Shown one piece after another: positions 50,051 through 59,642 of a DNA stretch of 64,000 bases. Source of the stretch: Promethearchaeota archaeon (lineage in GTDB: Archaea > Asgardarchaeota > Lokiarchaeia > Sigynarchaeales > SOKP01); contig JAHPYY010000159.1 in assembly GCA_019058515.1 (NCBI GenBank), positions 1 to 64,000 on the forward strand, given 5' to 3'. Each line of letters begins with the position of its first letter. Position 1 is the stretch's first letter. The notes beneath the pieces were generated by a model. The model was given only the letters and a program-made list of their open reading frames with translations, made no database searches and had not been told where the DNA came from. Both the position numbers and the translations under genes were made by a program.

Positions 50051-51145
50051 TTAGTTTTCTCTTTCACCCTCGAGAAACTGAACTAATCGCTTTTTAGCTT
50101 CTATGTCATCAAGTTGGATGGGAGGATGTTTATTGAAAAACGAGCACGCTGAATGTAGAACGCCACTTACTCCCCTATCTTTCGCAATTTTCGACACTCG
50201 AATGCAATCGACGATTATTCCAGCTGAATTGTTTCCATCTTCCACGAACATAGTGATGTCAATTCTCACGGGAGCACCCCCAAAAATCCTGCCTTCTAAG
50301 CGCATGTACGCCTCTTTTTGGTTTTTAAGGAAGGGAATGTAATCTACAGCAGAGATTTGGCAATTAACTTCCTCTTTATTGTCCAGATTCGCGATTACAG
50401 ATTCGGTTTTTGATTGTCGTTTACCTTCCTCGTATCTTAGCTTTCCGTTAGCCATAGGGGTTAATAGATTGCAAAAGTCGCTAGAACCACCCCAATCCAA
50501 CTGGATCGTGTTGTCTAAGATCGCACCACGCATAGGAAACAAATTTGCTAAAGAGCGGTGGATTATCGTAGCGCCAATCTGGCTCTTGACATCGTCCCCG
50601 ATCAATGATACACCCTCTTCTTTAGCCCTATTTACGATTTCATCGTCTTTAGTGACATGAGAGGGCATTCCGTTTACTATTGAGCATCCCGCATTGATTC
50701 CACATAATGCATAATATTTAACGGATTCGTGAGACCCTGTTGGCAAAAGAATTACGAGTACATCAACCTCTTTGCTTTTTAATTCAGAAACTACATCTTG
50801 TACGGGTTGAGTGTCTGAAACGGGCACGATATGCTTAATATTACTATTTAATCCGTCTAATACGGGTCCCTTTATTACGGGAGCGTTTAAATTCTCCGGA
50901 CTGTGAAAAATTTTGTTACAATTTGGCTCTTCGAAAATAGCCTCGCTTAAATCCTTACCTATCTTGTTAGAATTAACTTCAATGCCTAAAACAAAATTAA
51001 TATCCTGAACCCTGTATTGAGTAATCTCTGGCAAAATGCCAATTGCACGTTCGGGATATCGCTTATAAAGCTCAACGCCTTGTACTAAAGCGCTAGCTAC
51101 ATCACCTACTCCTACCAGTGCTACGTTGATATTTTTAGTAGCCAT
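50051..51145 (-). CDS. ino1: Inositol-3-phosphate synthase, archaeal type
   Basis: 364 residues. NAD-binding VALVGVGDVASALVQGVELY; VLVILLPTGSHESVKYYALC; GMPSHVTKDDEIVNRAKEEG; the catalytic region LIGDDVKSQIGATIIHRSLA with the conserved Lys; LDWGGSSDFCNLLTP. It isomerises glucose-6-phosphate to myo-inositol-3-phosphate (1L-myo-inositol-1-phosphate). In archaea the product feeds archaetidyl-inositol lipids or compatible solutes. Here it sits beside ITPK-like ATP-grasp genes, suggesting further phosphorylation of inositol. Confidence 0.9.
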   Translation of the reverse strand: MATKNINVALVGVGDVASALVQGVELYKRYPERAIGILPEITQYRVQDINFVLGIEVNSNKIGKDLSEAIFEEPNCNKIFHSPENLNAPVIKGPVLDGLNSNIKHIVPVSDTQPVQDVVSELKSKEVDVLVILLPTGSHESVKYYALCGINAGCSIVNGMPSHVTKDDEIVNRAKEEGVSLIGDDVKSQIGATIIHRSLANLFPMRGAILDNTIQLDWGGSSDFCNLLTPMANGKLRYEEGKRQSKTESVIANLDNKEEVNCQISAVDYIPFLKNQKEAYMRLEGRIFGGAPVRIDITMFVEDGNNSAGIIVDCIRVSKIAKDRGVSGVLHSACSFFNKHPPIQLDDIEAKKRLVQFLEGEREN

Positions 51146-51408
51146 TATACTTCTATAATTAAATTATCATATTTAAATCATTTTAAATACTTGAAGTGTT
51201 TCAATGTATTTTCGTTGGAATAAAGAAAGATTACGACGGTTAACTAGGATATTCCTCTTCTTGGAAAATATTAAACCTTTAAATTAAGATAAGACTAAAA
51301 ATAATATTAAAAAATTAAAATAAATCGGTATTGGGTATTGGAGTTAGAAGATAAAAAGATTTACATCTCATTTTCACCTTACATTAACTATTATCACTCC
51401 TATCGAGG

Positions 51409-52029
51409 GGATTCGCTATTGATTGTTTTGAACGCGCCGAACTTGATAGTCTTGAAGAAGAAAAAAAAGCTGTCGTTTTCGGATTAGGACCAATTGGCTT
51501 GATTCTTACCCAAATCTTGCTTACTAACGGAATTGAAGTCGCTACGTCCGAATCCTATTACACATAAAAGAAATTTGGCAGAAAAATGGGGCGCTAAGGT
51601 GTATAATCCTAACAGTTATTCGAGACCTACTCATGGAAATTACTACATTGTCGATCAAATTAAAAAAGATTTCGGAGAAGCTCACGCTGCGTTCGAAATG
51701 ATTGGTTATAATTAAAATTTATTAGATGCAATCGATGTGGTTAAATCCGGTATAGAGTAGTCGTATTTGGAGCGTAAAAAATGCAGTATATACCATATAT
51801 AAATTGTCGCAAAAAGGGGATAGAGTTGGTGTATCCTGAAGCAATGGTAAATTCAAGGGTAGACAAAGACTACTGAGATGAAGCTTTAGATTTAATAGCG
51901 AGTAAAACATTAGACCTAAATAGCTTAATAACCAAAAGAATAACTTTAGAAGATGCTCTGGATGCTTTTAGGTATTACAACCGCGAAGAGTGGATAAAAA
52001 TAATAGTCGACCCTCAAAGATTACCCTAG
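51409..52029 (+). pseudogene. Decayed zinc-type alcohol dehydrogenase (MDR)
   Basis: A broken medium-chain dehydrogenase. Frame one reads AVVFGLGPIGLILTQILLTN (NAD-binding G-x-G-P-x-G), then the frame shifts and continues THKRNLAEKWGAKVYNP and GEAHAAFEMIGYN, ending at a stop; further pieces DAIDVVKSG and ALDLIASKTLDLNSLITKRI with TLEDALDAFRYY (the family C-terminus) follow after more stops. The N-terminal GroES-like half is absent. At least two frameshifts and two in-frame stops, so not functional. Confidence 0.8.
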
Positions 52030-52131
52030 GATTAAAATTTAATAAATTTTATCGATTTTTAAATCGAAAGAAAACTTAAATTTCGAATTGCTTATTTCTG
52101 CTTATAGATTGAGTATATACTTAAACTGATA

Positions 52132-53049
52132 ATGCAATTTACTTCTGGGATCGATATCCATCAACATCATTTTCCTCCAGAATATGTTAAAACCTTAAAT
52201 AAGTTAAAAATACCAGTCCCTTTATGGAGCGAGAAAAACACTTTAAAGTTTTTAGACCGCTTTAAAATAGAAACTGCGTTAATCTCAATAAGCTCGCCAG
52301 GCGTATATTTCGGAAACAAGCTCTATGCCGCTAAATTGGCTCGTATATGCAATAATTCCGCACATAACCTTATTAGAAAATATCCCAAACGCTTTGGGGC
52401 GTTTGCTTCGTTACCTTTACCAGATGTGGAAGCTTCTATAGAGGAACTCGAATATGCGTTAGATTCACTCCACTTGGACGGAGTAAGCCTGTTGTCCAAC
52501 ATTAATGGAATATATTTGGGGGATCCCACTCACGACGATTTATTTTTAGAATTAAATCAGCGTAAAACTATTGTATTTATTCACCCCAATCATCCCCCTA
52601 ATGGTAGTTTAAGGACTAAGAATCCTAAATCGATGCTTGAATTTGAGTTTGACACTACAAGAACCGTAAATAACTTAATACAAAATGAAGTATTCAATAA
52701 ATTTCCTAACGTGAAATTTATCATAGCGCACGCCGGAGGTACAGTACCTTACCTCCATTGGAAGATCTCTAGGGGAGAGGTTAAAATTATCGAGGAGTTA
52801 AAAAACCTTTACTATGATTTAGCTCTTTCTGCCAATCCTGCAGTCTTTAGTTGTTTGAAGGAATTTCTTACTTCTTCACACATGCTTTACGGTAGTGATT
52901 ACCCTTTTCTTCCCGAAGCATTAATTCATGAATTGATTCAAAACTTAAGTAGGTATAGAGGGTTTACCTTGAAGGTAAAAGCGAAGATCATTAATAAAAA
53001 CGCAATCGAATTGTTTCCAAGATTCAAAGAATTGATCCAAATTCCATAA
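52132..53049 (+). CDS. Amidohydrolase family protein (ACMSD-like)
   Basis: 305 residues, the amidohydrolase_2 TIM-barrel type. Metal-binding GIDIHQHHFPPEYV (H-x-H), the barrel strand TIVFIHPNHPPNGS, KFIIAHAGGTVPYL, and the catalytic Asp in MLYGSDYPFLPEA. These are the landmarks of aminocarboxymuconate-semialdehyde decarboxylase and related decarboxylases/hydrolases. Substrate cannot be inferred; it stands alone between the decayed dehydrogenase and an MFS transporter. Confidence 0.85.
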   Translation: MQFTSGIDIHQHHFPPEYVKTLNKLKIPVPLWSEKNTLKFLDRFKIETALISISSPGVYFGNKLYAAKLARICNNSAHNLIRKYPKRFGAFASLPLPDVEASIEELEYALDSLHLDGVSLLSNINGIYLGDPTHDDLFLELNQRKTIVFIHPNHPPNGSLRTKNPKSMLEFEFDTTRTVNNLIQNEVFNKFPNVKFIIAHAGGTVPYLHWKISRGEVKIIEELKNLYYDLALSANPAVFSCLKEFLTSSHMLYGSDYPFLPEALIHELIQNLSRYRGFTLKVKAKIINKNAIELFPRFKELIQIP

Positions 53050-53169
53050 ATTTAAGATTTCTTTTTTAAAATAAATCCGATCGTGCATTCCACCAAAATT
53101 GTTAGAAATTTTATCGAAAAAAACCTTATTTAACAAAAAAATAAAAAAGAATTAAAAATTACAGCAAAG

Positions 53170-54456
53170 TTATTCCACACTAGTTAGAGTCTCCTTCACA
53201 TACAAGAAGAATGGAATCGAGAGCAAGAAAAATATAGCACCTAAAACAAATATCCAAGGCAAACCTAACAATTCTGCGATAATACCTCCTGCAAATGCTC
53301 CTATGATCTGAGATATCGTGTATACTATGTTGAAAATGCCGTAAAATTTGCCCCGCTTATCTTCTGGTAAGGTATCTTGAGCCCAAGCATTGGTAATAGT
53401 GTCGACTCCAAGCAATCCAACTAGTATAAAAGGGACAAGAACTACAAACAAAATAAAATTTATATTACCATTCGTTTCGACAAACAACATTAAAATGTAG
53501 GCAATTGAAACTATTATTAAAATGAGAGGTAAAAATTTTTTCCTACCAAATTTATCTGCCAACTTTCCTAATACGATAACCAATGGAAAGAGAATTATAA
53601 AACCACCTGCGATAGCAATAAGTAATTCAATTGTACTTAATGCTAATGTTAGTAGATATATGAACAAGAAAGGCATTATCGCTGAAATTCCTGATTGAAA
53701 AACAATAGCTGCTAGAGTTATTTTGAAGAAATTCTTCTGTTCTTTTAATTGCTTGAAATCAAAAGTCTCTTTTAATTCTACCATAAATTTCTTCTTTTCT
53801 GGGAATTCTGACATTGGAGGTTCTTTGATAAATGTAAATCCTACTATATTACAAACCATGTAAAACACCCCTCCAATAGTCAATAATATGAAATGCCCTT
53901 GCTGTCCAATTATGGTTCCTCCTTGCGGATCAGTTTCGCCGAATAGTGCATCGCCAAGCAAAAAGAAAGCTAAAGCAATAATTAACCCTATATAGGATAT
54001 AGCCTGAACGATTCCATTGGCCCTTCCTCTCTTTTCTAATTCTACGACATCAGGAATTATAGCTCTTTGTGAAACACTAACTGCGTTTGAAGTAACTCCA
54101 ATGAGTAGAACATCAATTATAACACAAAGTAGATAATCGGTAGATAATCCGTACAACATCATCCCTATCCCAGCGAATATAGCGAATAATAAATATGGTC
54201 TTCTTCTACCAAACTTTGTACGGGTATTGTCACTTACGATTCCCCATACAAAGTTCATAATCAATCCAACCGTTGCCGATAACGCTACCATTATAGAAAC
54301 GAAAATTGCCGATAATCCTAAAACGTGGTTTATATACGTATTAAAGATATTTTGCTCAAAAAAGAAAAAGATCCTATCTGATGCCCAGAGTAATCCGATA
54401 AGTAACACTTGAACAAGTAATACCTTTCCAAAACCTTTTTGTTTTTCTTCACTCAT
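53170..54456 (-). CDS. MFS transporter (GPH/SLC45-like)
   Basis: 428 residues with twelve predicted helices. Conserved loop GIVSDNTRTKFGRRRPYLL after helix two is the mark of the glycoside-pentoside-hexuronide/SLC45-like group; LADKFGRKKFLPLILII is the equivalent in the second half, and DTLPEDKRGKFYGIFNIVYT near the end. Likely a sugar or cation symporter. A decayed copy of its last 80 residues lies just upstream (54595-54837), indicating an earlier tandem duplication. Confidence 0.83.
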   Translation of the reverse strand: MSEEKQKGFGKVLLVQVLLIGLLWASDRIFFFFEQNIFNTYINHVLGLSAIFVSIMVALSATVGLIMNFVWGIVSDNTRTKFGRRRPYLLFAIFAGIGMMLYGLSTDYLLCVIIDVLLIGVTSNAVSVSQRAIIPDVVELEKRGRANGIVQAISYIGLIIALAFFLLGDALFGETDPQGGTIIGQQGHFILLTIGGVFYMVCNIVGFTFIKEPPMSEFPEKKKFMVELKETFDFKQLKEQKNFFKITLAAIVFQSGISAIMPFLFIYLLTLALSTIELLIAIAGGFIILFPLVIVLGKLADKFGRKKFLPLILIIVSIAYILMLFVETNGNINFILFVVLVPFILVGLLGVDTITNAWAQDTLPEDKRGKFYGIFNIVYTISQIIGAFAGGIIAELLGLPWIFVLGAIFFLLSIPFFLYVKETLTSVE

Positions 54457-54594
54457 TTTTTTTCACTAATTATTATTAAATTTGTGTTGTATTAGTATGT
54501 AGTTCATCCTTCCTCCTTATAAAAGTATATCAAAATTAAGATAAACCGAAAGTCTTGAAATTTATCAAAAAAGTAAATATTAAGTAAATGGCGA

Positions 54595-54837
54595 TTATTC
54601 AGTTTTCGTAATTGGAACAAGAATCTCCTTAACTTTAAGGAAAAAAGGTACTGATAACAAGAAAAATATTGGAGCAAACGAAAATGTCCACTGAAGGCCC
54701 AAATATGTCGCGATGGTTACACCAAACCATCTGCTTACGACTTTTGCGTCAGCAAACACAATATTGGTGAATCCCAAGAATTGTCCTCGTTTTTCCTCGG
54801 GAAGTAAATAATCGCAGTTATTAAGAAAATTAGACTC
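54595..54837 (-). pseudogene. Remnant of a second MFS transporter (C-terminal end only)
   Basis: Open frame of 80 codons without start, reading CDYLLPEEKRGQFLGFTNIV then FFLLSVPFFLKVKEILVPI. It aligns with the C-terminus of the transporter at 53170 (DTLPEDKRGKFYGIFNIVYT ... FFLLSIPFFLYVKETL). The other eleven helices are missing, and the histidine kinase gene starts its 3' end 22 bases away, so the rest was deleted or replaced. Confidence 0.75.
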
Positions 54838-54858
54838 TTACTCAAACTCTTAAGTGAT

Positions 54859-57534
54859 TTATGTTTTAGGGATAGGGAGAGTAAAATAGACTGTAGAACC
54901 CTTGTTTCTTCCCTCAGACTCCACCCAAAGTTCTCCACCGTGTAAATCAACAATCATTTTAGAAATATATAATCCCAATCCCGACCCTTCTGTGATTATA
55001 TCGTATCCCTGCCCAAATCGTTCGATTTTCCCAAACTGTTGGAATAGGTAGCTCTTCTCGCCTTCATTGAACCCAATGCCACTATCTTTAATTGAAGTAA
55101 TAATAAAATCGTCTTTAATTACCGTTTTAATGTTTATGTATCCTCCTGGAGGAGTGTATTTAAAAGCGTTAGATAAAAGGTTACTTACGACTGTGTGAAT
55201 TTGTTCTTTTTCAAAAAAAGCTAGCAATTTTGGGGGAATTTCTAAAGTTACTTGGTGTTTTCTTAACTCAGCAAAGCCTTTTAATTCGCTAACACATAAC
55301 CTTATTAGAAAGGAGAGGTCCTCCTTGGACTTTTTTAACCTTCTAGAACCAGATTCTAACTCTGAAGTTTTTAAAAAGTCACTCACAAGATCTTCGAGTC
55401 TTTCAGCTCCCGACAAAATTTCGTATAAGGTATCATTCACATAAGGATCAAAGCTATCACCATAGAGCTCAATCAATAGTTGTGTGAATCCTTTAATTGA
55501 AATTAAAGGAGTTTTGAATTCATGGGAAGTCCTTCTTATCAATTCTGATTTCAAATTGGTTAACTTTTTTAATTCTTCTTCGGCTTTTTTGCGTTCGGTA
55601 ATATCTTCTCCCGAGCTTAAGGTTCCAATAATATTACCCTTTTCATCGCGCAGCAAGGTGTTATTCCAAGCAATTATTTTTTTCTTATGGTTCTTAGTTA
55701 AAATTGGTCCTTCAGCGTATTCGAAGGTTTTAAGTTTTCCTTTCATCAACTCTGCGAAAATATATGAAATATCGTCGCGTGTTTCTTTTGGTATACACAT
55801 CTCAAACCAGTTTTTCCCTGTCAGTTCCCCTTCTTCGAATTCTAATATCTCGTAACCCTTCTTGTTCATCAACGTTACATTTCCATTATGATCCAACGCA
55901 AGAATGATGACTCCCGCTAAATTCAAATACATTTCGGCTCTCTCGTGTTCAGCTTTTAATTTTTGGGTTGCAACCTTCCTTTCAGTGATATCGTGAAAAA
56001 TTACCAATTTTGAGTACATGCCTTCTACATTTTTAATCGGGGTTGCGATAATTTCGTAATTTTTCTTGGTTATTGGACTATCCCATTCCCACCTAACAGA
56101 GCCTTCTTGATCGTGTTTTAGATTTTCACACCAAGGACACGGGCCTTCTAAATTTTGAAAGTACTCATAACATTTTTTGTTACCTACATGTCCAAAATCT
56201 AACTTAAGCGAAGGGTTTATGTATTCGATATCATACTCTTGATTCACAATATAAACTCCATCTTTCATTGAATTCAACATGTTAATGAGATTATCTCTTT
56301 CCTCTTTTACTTTTCTTTCAGATTCCTTTAATTTCAACTCAGCTTTTTTCTGAGAGTTAATCTCTACAAGAATACCAAGGATCGAGTTAATTGAACCGTC
56401 TACATCATAGAGAGCTCTCACTGAAAGGTCTACCCAGAATTCTTTCCCATCTTTTGTTAAATAACGCTTTTCAGTTCGATATGAATCAATTTCCCCACTA
56501 AGAAGCTTCCTCATCAATTCTTTACTACTTTTTATATCTTCGGGATGTGTTACCTCGAAAGGTGTTTTTTTTGCGAATTCTTCCAATGAATATCCTAACA
56601 TTGATGCTGCTCTCTCATTGAATGTGATAAAGTTACCATTAGGGTTAATAAGCGCTATGCCGTGCGAAGCATTATCAAATATGCCTTTAAAACGACTTTC
56701 ACTAGCTATTAGTTTTTGTTCAGCTTGTTTACGCTCCGTAATATTCCTATTTATCGCAACAGCGCCAATAGAATTTCCTTCAGAATCTTTAATTATAGTT
56801 ACATAGGAATCGATATTAAGAATCTTGCCGCTTTTATCCGGTTGTTCTACTTCGCCTCGCCAATAACCATTCTCAAAGAAAAATTCCAGAACTTCGGATT
56901 GTTCAATTTCAATGTATTTCATAGGAATTATTTCCATTATATTCTTTCCAATAACTTCTGTTTCCTCCCACCCGTAAATCTTCTCAGCACCATTATTCCA
57001 ACTGATGATATTAAACTCTAGATCAGTTGAAATTATCGCGTCGTTAACATGAGCTACAAGTATGCCTTTATATTTTAGTTCCTCCTCAGTTATTTTACGC
57101 TCAGTAATATCAATTAGAGTTATGAAATTCGCTGGTCGTTGATTGTAATTAATTGTTTTCGAATAGGTTTCTACCCATAAAACTTCACCTGTTTTTTTTA
57201 TCCCGCGATATTGATAGCGATTAACCACATCTGTATCGCCCTTCTGTTTTTTAGTTGATTGTTCCAAGCAAAATTCCCTGTCGTCTGGGTGAATCGCTTT
57301 TAATAAGTCTTTTTCAGTCCAATTCATCATTTCTTCAATTGTGTACCCCCAAATGTCTGCGTAGGCTTGATTAAGATACTGAATTTTATTGTCTTGGGCG
57401 ATCCCAATTCCCATAAAGGACTGTTCTGCGATAGTCCTGAATCTTTCTTCTGATTCTGTTAGATCTTTGAGAAGTTTATCGTTCATGTCGAATTTAATAG
57501 AATCTACAGATTCTTCTCTATTTCTTTGCCCCAT
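54859..57534 (-). CDS. Soluble five-PAS sensor histidine kinase
   Basis: 891 residues with no transmembrane segment. Five PAS/PAC units in a row at roughly residues 20-150, 155-275, 280-400, 415-520 and 530-650; the typical YLNQAYADIWGYTIEEM, IISWNNGAEKIYGWEETEVI and LMNKKGYEILEFEEGELTG are visible. Unit four has a Cys pair in GPCPWCENL. Then HisKA (RRTSHEFKTPLISIKGFTQL with the phospho-acceptor His), and HATPase boxes NLLSNAFKYTPPGGY, IKDSGIGFNEG and TEGSGLGLYISKMIVDLHGG. It senses a cytosolic signal. No response regulator is nearby, so the partner is elsewhere. Confidence 0.92.
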   Translation of the reverse strand: MGQRNREESVDSIKFDMNDKLLKDLTESEERFRTIAEQSFMGIGIAQDNKIQYLNQAYADIWGYTIEEMMNWTEKDLLKAIHPDDREFCLEQSTKKQKGDTDVVNRYQYRGIKKTGEVLWVETYSKTINYNQRPANFITLIDITERKITEEELKYKGILVAHVNDAIISTDLEFNIISWNNGAEKIYGWEETEVIGKNIMEIIPMKYIEIEQSEVLEFFFENGYWRGEVEQPDKSGKILNIDSYVTIIKDSEGNSIGAVAINRNITERKQAEQKLIASESRFKGIFDNASHGIALINPNGNFITFNERAASMLGYSLEEFAKKTPFEVTHPEDIKSSKELMRKLLSGEIDSYRTEKRYLTKDGKEFWVDLSVRALYDVDGSINSILGILVEINSQKKAELKLKESERKVKEERDNLINMLNSMKDGVYIVNQEYDIEYINPSLKLDFGHVGNKKCYEYFQNLEGPCPWCENLKHDQEGSVRWEWDSPITKKNYEIIATPIKNVEGMYSKLVIFHDITERKVATQKLKAEHERAEMYLNLAGVIILALDHNGNVTLMNKKGYEILEFEEGELTGKNWFEMCIPKETRDDISYIFAELMKGKLKTFEYAEGPILTKNHKKKIIAWNNTLLRDEKGNIIGTLSSGEDITERKKAEEELKKLTNLKSELIRRTSHEFKTPLISIKGFTQLLIELYGDSFDPYVNDTLYEILSGAERLEDLVSDFLKTSELESGSRRLKKSKEDLSFLIRLCVSELKGFAELRKHQVTLEIPPKLLAFFEKEQIHTVVSNLLSNAFKYTPPGGYINIKTVIKDDFIITSIKDSGIGFNEGEKSYLFQQFGKIERFGQGYDIITEGSGLGLYISKMIVDLHGGELWVESEGRNKGSTVYFTLPIPKT

Positions 57535-57876
57535 TGTCTATTCAACTCCTTTAAAAAGTAGTTCAGAAAGGAAGGAAATTTCTAACGTTTAAATACATGA
57601 TTTTTAGTAATAAAAAACTTACGCTTTACAAATTTTAAGTCGTCTGATCGTATATACTACAAATATGACTTCTCTTATATACATTTTCTCAGGTTAAATA
57701 CATCAAAATCTAAAGATTAGAATTGATTGCCATCGACCTTTTAGATTTTTTCCCACTTCAATTCTACAATCAATTTTAATATAAAACTGAACGCTTTAGC
57801 AATTTTTGAATTTTATTTCGATTATGAAATCTAAACTCTTAAATTTGAATACAACGAGGATTAACTAGGATCGATA
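57535..57876. other. Non-coding divergent promoter region
   Basis: 342 bases between the histidine kinase (minus) and ATP-grasp D (plus). TATA-like GTATATACTA (57650s) and CTTATATACATTTT (57670s) and a GAGGA ribosome site just before 57877 are visible. No gene. Confidence 0.5.
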
Positions 57877-58773
57877 ATGAATATTTTAATTTCCGCCAGA
57901 AGGAACCACGAGATAATTGGCAAGGTGTTGGATGATCTTCAGAATATGGAGGAATTTAATGCTATTCTTGTGGATCCTATGCACGATCATTTAGATTTAG
58001 AACAGCTTTCCACAACACATTCAAACATAGATGCAATGGTTGTAAAGGTTTGGAGCGACATTTCTATCGATTTACTATATTATGCAAAATTGTATCAGAT
58101 TCCCACATTACATGATATCGATGCAGTGTTATTATGCAAAAATAAGTTGGCGATGGATCTTAAATTACGCAAGATTCTATTTGAAACGAAGGCAAATTTC
58201 CCTGACATTAAGCTCCCAAATTCGTGGATCTACTCTCTTAGAGAAACCGAGTTGTTTAAGAAGTGGGCTGTGAAACGGTTGCCAATTGTAATTAAAAGCC
58301 ATTATCAGCATAATTTATTCATGAGATTCAATTTCTTAGCTCAAAAACCGAAGGAAATTGACAAGTTTCGTAAAATGTACGCAAATTTTTTATCCTATGA
58401 TATGTATATCCAGAAATTTATTGAGTGCGATGGGATGGACCGAAAGGTATATGTGATTGGAAATAAGGTCTTCGGTGTGAAAAGAGAAAACCCAATATAT
58501 TTGTACCTTAAAAAAAAACCTAAAACAATCGATACAGCTGAAATAAAGCGATACGATTTTGAACTTACAGAGGAACTTGAGGAACTTGCGAGATACTTAG
58601 GCAAAGAGTTGAACCTGAAGCTATTTGGGTTTGATTTAGTTAAACCGTTGCACGAGGAGGGTTATTACTTGATTGATATCAACGATTTCCCAGGATTTAG
58701 AGGAGTTCCCGAAGCTGCAGAAGAGATAGTCCATTTAATAAAGTTTTTTTTATCAAACCTTAAATCGACATAA
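57877..58773 (+). CDS. ATP-grasp protein D, inositol-trisphosphate 5/6-kinase-like
   Basis: 298 residues, the clearest ITPK-like member. N-terminal alpha/beta domain ISARRNHEIIGKVLDDLQNM and MVVKVWSDISIDLLYYAKLY; PTLHDIDAVLLCKNKLAMDL; ATP-binding LPIVIKSHYQHNLFMRFNFL; hinge and inositol-side QKFIECDGMDRKVYVIGNKV with FGVKRENP; then LKLFGFDLVKPLHEEGYYLI and DINDFPGFRGVPEAAEEIV. In eukaryotic ITPK the same blocks read as Q-x-F-x-N-H-x-x-x-x-K-V-(Y/F)-V-(V/I)-G, L-F-G-(I/V)-D-x-I and V-I-D-I-N-x-F-P-G-(Y/F)-x-G-V. The match is block by block and in order. A RimK-type ligase is the main alternative. Its 3' end overlaps uppP by 14 bases. Confidence 0.82.
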   Translation: MNILISARRNHEIIGKVLDDLQNMEEFNAILVDPMHDHLDLEQLSTTHSNIDAMVVKVWSDISIDLLYYAKLYQIPTLHDIDAVLLCKNKLAMDLKLRKILFETKANFPDIKLPNSWIYSLRETELFKKWAVKRLPIVIKSHYQHNLFMRFNFLAQKPKEIDKFRKMYANFLSYDMYIQKFIECDGMDRKVYVIGNKVFGVKRENPIYLYLKKKPKTIDTAEIKRYDFELTEELEELARYLGKELNLKLFGFDLVKPLHEEGYYLIDINDFPGFRGVPEAAEEIVHLIKFFLSNLKST

Positions 58774-59611
58774 ACAGAAAGGGTGCTATTACCATAATTG
58801 CTATTAAGCCGTATATTATGCAAAAATAGCCAAATTGTATTTTTCTGCTCAACCTTAGTAAAAATTCTATTGAGACTAATCCTACGAGGAAAGAAATAAC
58901 TGTAATAAGGACAATTGTTGGCAGATCTAAAAATCCAAAGACCGATCCTTCCCCGAATAAAATGTCTACCGCTATAGACGCAAAAACCACTGGGACTGAC
59001 ATCAAAAAGCTTAGCTTAAGAGACTCTTGAGAATTGTACTTCTGAAAAATCATGCTAGATACAGTTACGCCAGAGCGAGAAATTCCTGGCAATATAGATA
59101 TTCCTTGGACGATCCCAGTTATTAAACTTTCTTTGTATAGCCTTTTATTTGGGATATTTTGTAATTCTTTTTCCACAATTTCTTTGCGATATGATAATAG
59201 AATTACCCCTGTTATCACCAACAGAATAGATATTACCAAGGTAATAATATCTCCCTGTATTGGAAGAAATATACCTTTAAAGAACAATTTTAGGAAAAAG
59301 TAAAGCGGAACAGCGGATATTGCCGTACCAATAGTCGCAATAATAAGCCAATTTCTTTTTTTTTGTGTTAAGGTGCCCTCAGATCCGTTATTTCTTATTA
59401 CAAGTGATTTGAGTACTACAAAGTAGTCGGATCGAAACCTAAACATAGCTGCCAATGCTGTTCCAAAGTGTAACCATATCGATAAACTGAATGCGTCGCT
59501 AGCAGAAATTCCGAAAATTGTTATCGAAATAATCATTACTTGACCAGATGAGGAAATTGGGAGCCATTCAACGATTCCCTGTAAAATAGCAATGATTATA
59601 TATTCAAACAT
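58760..59611 (-). CDS. uppP: Undecaprenyl-diphosphatase
   Basis: 283 residues from the ATG at 59611; a TTG five codons earlier is less likely. Membrane protein with about eight helices. Family motifs: ILQGIVEWLPISSSGQVMII near the start (the E-W-L-P-x-S-S-x-G signature) and GISILPGISRSGVTVSSMI (P-G-x-S-R-S-G). UppP removes a phosphate from C55-type or archaeal dolichyl-type diphosphates to recycle the lipid carrier of cell-envelope glycans. Convergent with the ITPK-like gene; the low-molecular-weight phosphatase gene follows upstream on the same strand, suggesting one transcript. Confidence 0.9.
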   Translation of the reverse strand: MFEYIIIAILQGIVEWLPISSSGQVMIISITIFGISASDAFSLSIWLHFGTALAAMFRFRSDYFVVLKSLVIRNNGSEGTLTQKKRNWLIIATIGTAISAVPLYFFLKLFFKGIFLPIQGDIITLVISILLVITGVILLSYRKEIVEKELQNIPNKRLYKESLITGIVQGISILPGISRSGVTVSSMIFQKYNSQESLKLSFLMSVPVVFASIAVDILFGEGSVFGFLDLPTIVLITVISFLVGLVSIEFLLRLSRKIQFGYFCIIYGLIAIMVIAPFLFMSI

Positions 59612-59642
59612 GAGATTACGATGCAAATTCTATGCGTTTTAT

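Noticed and set aside
54735..54953. Minus-strand frame between the MFS remnant and the histidine kinase
   Set aside because: It joins two coding regions in the wrong frame; the MFS remnant reads correctly in a neighbouring frame.
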